Source: Sphingomonas sp. dw_22 (GTDB lineage: Bacteria > Pseudomonadota > Alphaproteobacteria > Sphingomonadales > Sphingomonadaceae). Taken from it: a stretch of DNA of 56,328 nucleotides. The stretch's first letter is position 1, and each line of letters starts with the position of its first letter. Positions 53,944 to 56,328 of the stretch are shown piece by piece. Under the pieces are notes generated by a model, which saw nothing but the letters and a program-made list of their open reading frames with translations, was not told the origin of the DNA and searched no databases. The position numbers and the translations under genes are program-made. Location: contig NZ_JAAVVE010000026.1 of assembly GCF_018449795.1 (NCBI RefSeq), forward strand, positions 1 through 56,328, in the 5' to 3' direction.

Positions 53944-54519
53944 TTAAGCGTTGGGGCATCGCCGTGCTGCGGCCAGTGTCACGTTCCTGTACGTCAGGGG
54001 GACGCGGCGTTCGCCATCGTCTGTCGAAAGGGTCGCATATCCCTTGAACGTCGCGGGAATCAGGGAAGTGCCATCCTGGGAACGAATATCGTCGCGCTGC
54101 ACCGGCATATACAGCGTGACGAGAACGAACCCGCGCAATTCCCTCGGGCTTGCGTCATTGAACCATGTGGCGCCCTGGCTGCCCTCGCCCGCCAGTTCAC
54201 CGTTCGGCGTGGCGCTGCTGCCCGCCTTGATCCTCCACCCGCCCGGAATGCGGCAGACGGACTTGAATTCGACGCCCCATGTGGAGATCGAGAATGCCTC
54301 GATGCTCTCGGTATCCTTCAGCGGTATCTTGCCGATCGAGAGCAGGAACGTGCGCGGATGATCCGCCGGGGCGGGGGCGGGGGCAGCGGCCAGCAGCGCA
54401 AGCGGCAGCAGCGCCTTCGTTCGAGTGAATCTCGGCGATCGGGTGAGGCGGAGGCTGTATCTCAGCGCCCGCCTTTCTGCTTCACGGCGTGACGATCGGG
54501 TTTTCCAGGCGCAACGCAT
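53944..54519 (-). CDS. Exported protein of unknown function; start uncertain
   Basis: The mature region (FLLSIGKIPLKDTESIEAFSISTWGVEFKSVCRIPGGWRIKAGS...) follows a hydrophobic export segment (TKALLPLALLAAAPAPAPA). The end is AARRCPNA. The ATG at 54519 overlaps the upstream gene and gives an overlong N-terminus. A CTG at 54465, six bases after GAAAGG, would give a normal signal peptide. No ATG, GTG or TTG fits better. Confidence 0.6.
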   Translation of the reverse strand: MRCAWKTRSSRREAERRALRYSLRLTRSPRFTRTKALLPLALLAAAPAPAPADHPRTFLLSIGKIPLKDTESIEAFSISTWGVEFKSVCRIPGGWRIKAGSSATPNGELAGEGSQGATWFNDASPRELRGFVLVTLYMPVQRDDIRSQDGTSLIPATFKGYATLSTDDGERRVPLTYRNVTLAAARRCPNA

Positions 54520-54709
54520 CGGACACGGCCTCCACGGCGGCGACTTCGGCAGGATTGCCGGAAGGGGTGATCGACCAGTTGCAATGCGCATGGGTCTCGG
54601 GGCTGTAGACGCGCACCGGGCCGATCACATTGCGCCAGCGGCGGCGGGTGCCGCCCTGCTCGCGCAGCAGGCGCGCGAGGAAGCGTTCGATCAGCGCGAC
54701 GCTGGTCAT
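54482..54709 (-). CDS. Small protein coupled to mutS
   Basis: A 75-residue protein, MTSVALIERFLARLLREQGG and on to a C-terminal DALRLENPIVTP. Its ATG overlaps the mutS stop (ATGA). I do not recognise a family. The N-terminus is helical and basic; it contains RVYSPETHAHCNWSITPSG, a possible DNA- or metal-binding segment (inference). Confidence 0.65.
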   Translation of the reverse strand: MTSVALIERFLARLLREQGGTRRRWRNVIGPVRVYSPETHAHCNWSITPSGNPAEVAAVEAVSDALRLENPIVTP

Positions 54710-56118
54710 TCGCTCGCCAGCCCCTTGAGCCGGTAGAGCGCGTCCAGCGCCTCGCGCGGGCTGAGCGAATCGACGTCGATGCCGTTCAGCTCGGCGCGGA
54801 GGGCGTCGATCTTCTCCTCCTCCTGCTCGGCCGCGGCGGCGAAGAGGGGGAGATCGTCCAGGCCCGCGGCGAGGCCGCCGGTCTGGGCGCGGCCGGCCTC
54901 GAGCTTGTCGAGCACCGACTTGGCGCGCCGGATCGTCACCGGCGGCAGGCCGGCGAGGCGGGCGACGGCGATGCCGTAGCTGCGGTCGGCCGGCCCCTCG
55001 GCGACTTCGTGGAGCAGGACGAGATCGCCCTTCCATTCGCGCGCGCGGACATGGTGGAGGGTGAGCGCGTCGCAGCGCTCCGCCAGGCGCGTCAGCTCGT
55101 GATAATGCGTCGCGAACAGGCACCGGCAGCGATTATCCTCGTGGATCGCCTCGACCACGGCCCAGGCGATGGCGAGGCCGTCATAGGTGCTGGTGCCGCG
55201 CCCCACCTCGTCGAGGATCACGAAGCTGCGCGGGGTCGCCTGGGCGAGGATCGCGGCGGTCTCGACCATCTCGACCATGAAGGTGGAGCGGCCGCGTGCA
55301 AGATTGTCCGACGCGCCGACGCGGCTGAACAGCCGGTCGACCAGGCCGAGCGTCGCGCGCGTGGCGGGGACGTAGCTGCCGGCCTGGGCGAGCACGGCGA
55401 TCAGCGCGTTCTGGCGCAGGAAGGTCGACTTGCCGCCCATGTTCGGGCCGGTGACGAGCCAGAGCCGCGAGCTTTCCGAGAGCGTGCAGTCATTGGCGAC
55501 GAAACGCCCACCAGAACGCGCGACGGCATCCTCGACCACCGGGTGACGGCCGCCCTCGATCTCGAAGCAGCTATGCTCGACCAGGGCGGGCCGCGCCCAG
55601 CCGCCCTCGGCCGCGCGCTCGGCGAGCGCGGCGGACACGTCGATCCGGGCGAGCGCGTCTGCGGTGGCGGCGATGGCCTCGCGCCGCTCCAGCGCGGCGG
55701 CGGTCAGGTCTTCGAGATGCGCGGCCTCGGCGGCGAGGGCATGGGCGCCGGCCTGGGTCACCTTGATCGCGACTTCGTGGAGCTCGGGCGCGTTGAAGCG
55801 GACGACGCCGGCCAGGGTCTGGCGATGGGTGAAGCCGCTCTCCTGCTTCATCAGAGGGTCGGCGTTCTTCGCCGGCACTTCGATATGATAGCCCAGCACG
55901 CCGTTGTGGCGGATCTTGAGCGAGCCGATGCCGGTGCGGGCGCGATAGTCCGCCTCCAGCGCGGCGATGGCGCGGCGGCCGCCGGCGCCCGCGTCGCGCA
56001 GGTCGTCGAGCGCGGCGTCATAGCCCTCGGCGATATAGCCGCCCTTGTCCGCATCGATCGGCGGCTCGGGGACGAGGGCGCGGGCGGGCAGGTCGATCCA
56101 GGCGCCGGGCCCGCGCAC
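54706..56118 (-). CDS. mutS: DNA mismatch repair protein MutS, C-terminal part
   Basis: The last 470 or so residues of MutS are readable. They cover the core/lever helices (IGSLKIRHNGVLGYHIEVPAKNADPLM), the clamp, and the ABC-type ATPase domain with Walker A TGPNMGGKSTFLRQ, the signature region, Walker B SFVILDEVGRGTSTYDG, and the His-loop ATHYHELT. The N-terminal mismatch-recognition domain lies beyond the window or in the corrupted end, where the frame dissolves into G/C runs after about 56118. This is probably a contig-end artefact rather than a real pseudogene. Confidence 0.93.
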   Translation of the reverse strand: MRGPGAWIDLPARALVPEPPIDADKGGYIAEGYDAALDDLRDAGAGGRRAIAALEADYRARTGIGSLKIRHNGVLGYHIEVPAKNADPLMKQESGFTHRQTLAGVVRFNAPELHEVAIKVTQAGAHALAAEAAHLEDLTAAALERREAIAATADALARIDVSAALAERAAEGGWARPALVEHSCFEIEGGRHPVVEDAVARSGGRFVANDCTLSESSRLWLVTGPNMGGKSTFLRQNALIAVLAQAGSYVPATRATLGLVDRLFSRVGASDNLARGRSTFMVEMVETAAILAQATPRSFVILDEVGRGTSTYDGLAIAWAVVEAIHEDNRCRCLFATHYHELTRLAERCDALTLHHVRAREWKGDLVLLHEVAEGPADRSYGIAVARLAGLPPVTIRRAKSVLDKLEAGRAQTGGLAAGLDDLPLFAAAAEQEEEKIDALRAELNGIDVDSLSPREALDALYRLKGLASE

Positions 56119-56328
56119 TTTCGGGCTCGGGTTGCGGGGCCGCGCGCGGGCTTCGGGGCGGCCCCTCGCCCGCCCCCCCCGGCGCCCGGCCCCCCCCGCC
56201 CGCCGCAAGGGCGAGATTTACGCGCTGGGTCCCCGGCGCGGCACCGCCCCACCCGGGTTGCTGCTTTTCCTTCACGGCTGGCTAGGGCTCATCGGCACCC
56301 TCCCCAACCTCCAGCGGCTGCTGCCCGG
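56119..56328. other. Unreliable contig end
   Basis: Runs such as CGCCCCCCCC (about 56170-56200) break the mutS frame. The last 100 bases carry no convincing mutS sequence in any frame. This mirrors the poly-G start of the window and is best regarded as low-quality sequence. Confidence 0.65.

Overview
The window is 56 kb of high-GC DNA from an alphaproteobacterium, most likely Sphingomonas or a close relative (Sphingomonadaceae). Evidence for this is the order amidase - mrcA - prfB beside rne, the ribF - ileS - lspA - DUF3035 lipoprotein cluster, a DUF3297 protein, the many TonB/lipoprotein/MFS genes, and palindromic intergenic repeats of several families. Both ends run into long G or C homopolymers where reading frames collapse, so the window looks like one whole contig with unreliable termini. 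I saw no rRNA, tRNA, CRISPR array, insertion sequence or prophage.

Layout. 0.2-4.9 kb (minus): ribF, ileS, lspA and the start of a lipoprotein. 4.9-7.4 kb (minus): thyA - folA - M19 dipeptidase, translationally coupled. 7.5-13.8 kb: a JAB/RadC-like protein, then amidase, mrcA, prfB and a lipoprotein methyltransferase on the minus strand. 14.3-21 kb (plus): RNase E, M48 protease, DsbA-like protein and a two-gene ABC exporter. 21.3-26.8 kb (mostly minus): CocE-type hydrolase, CPBP protease, glpX, a small exported protein on the opposite strand, and homoserine dehydrogenase. 26.9-36 kb: a mixed set including a 2OG-Fe(II) oxygenase, a Bcr/CflA MFS pump, a very acidic protein, an orphan ExbD, an MliC-domain lipoprotein, a thioesterase, an EVE protein, and a cNMP-binding/thioredoxin-reductase-like flavoprotein. 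36-42 kb (minus): ICL/PEP-mutase-like enzyme, LytTR response regulator with its membrane histidine kinase, and a TonB-dependent receptor. 42-56 kb: ligA, an XRE regulator divergent from a small membrane protein, an MBL hydrolase, a DUF3617 lipoprotein, an unrecognised lower-GC gene, uvrB, a hemerythrin protein, an sRNA/small-ORF locus, glutaminase and the C-terminal part of mutS.

Functional groupings: envelope growth and division (lspA, amidase, mrcA), DNA repair and replication (ligA, uvrB, mutS), translation and RNA turnover (ileS, prfB, rne), folate/thymidylate (thyA, folA), and envelope quality control and redox (M48, DsbA-like, TrxR-like).

Most notable observations. First, at 52.2-52.5 kb an 18-codon ORF has a 14-nt Shine-Dalgarno stretch fully complementary to the usual 16S 3' end. 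It is followed by three hairpins and a textbook intrinsic terminator. Second, a roughly 110-bp palindromic repeat sits in frame inside the essential ileS gene, and a second copy is intergenic at 12.4 kb. Third, two tiny overlapping ORFs chain onto the LytTR regulator. Fourth, an unrecognised lower-GC gene lies in an island upstream of uvrB.
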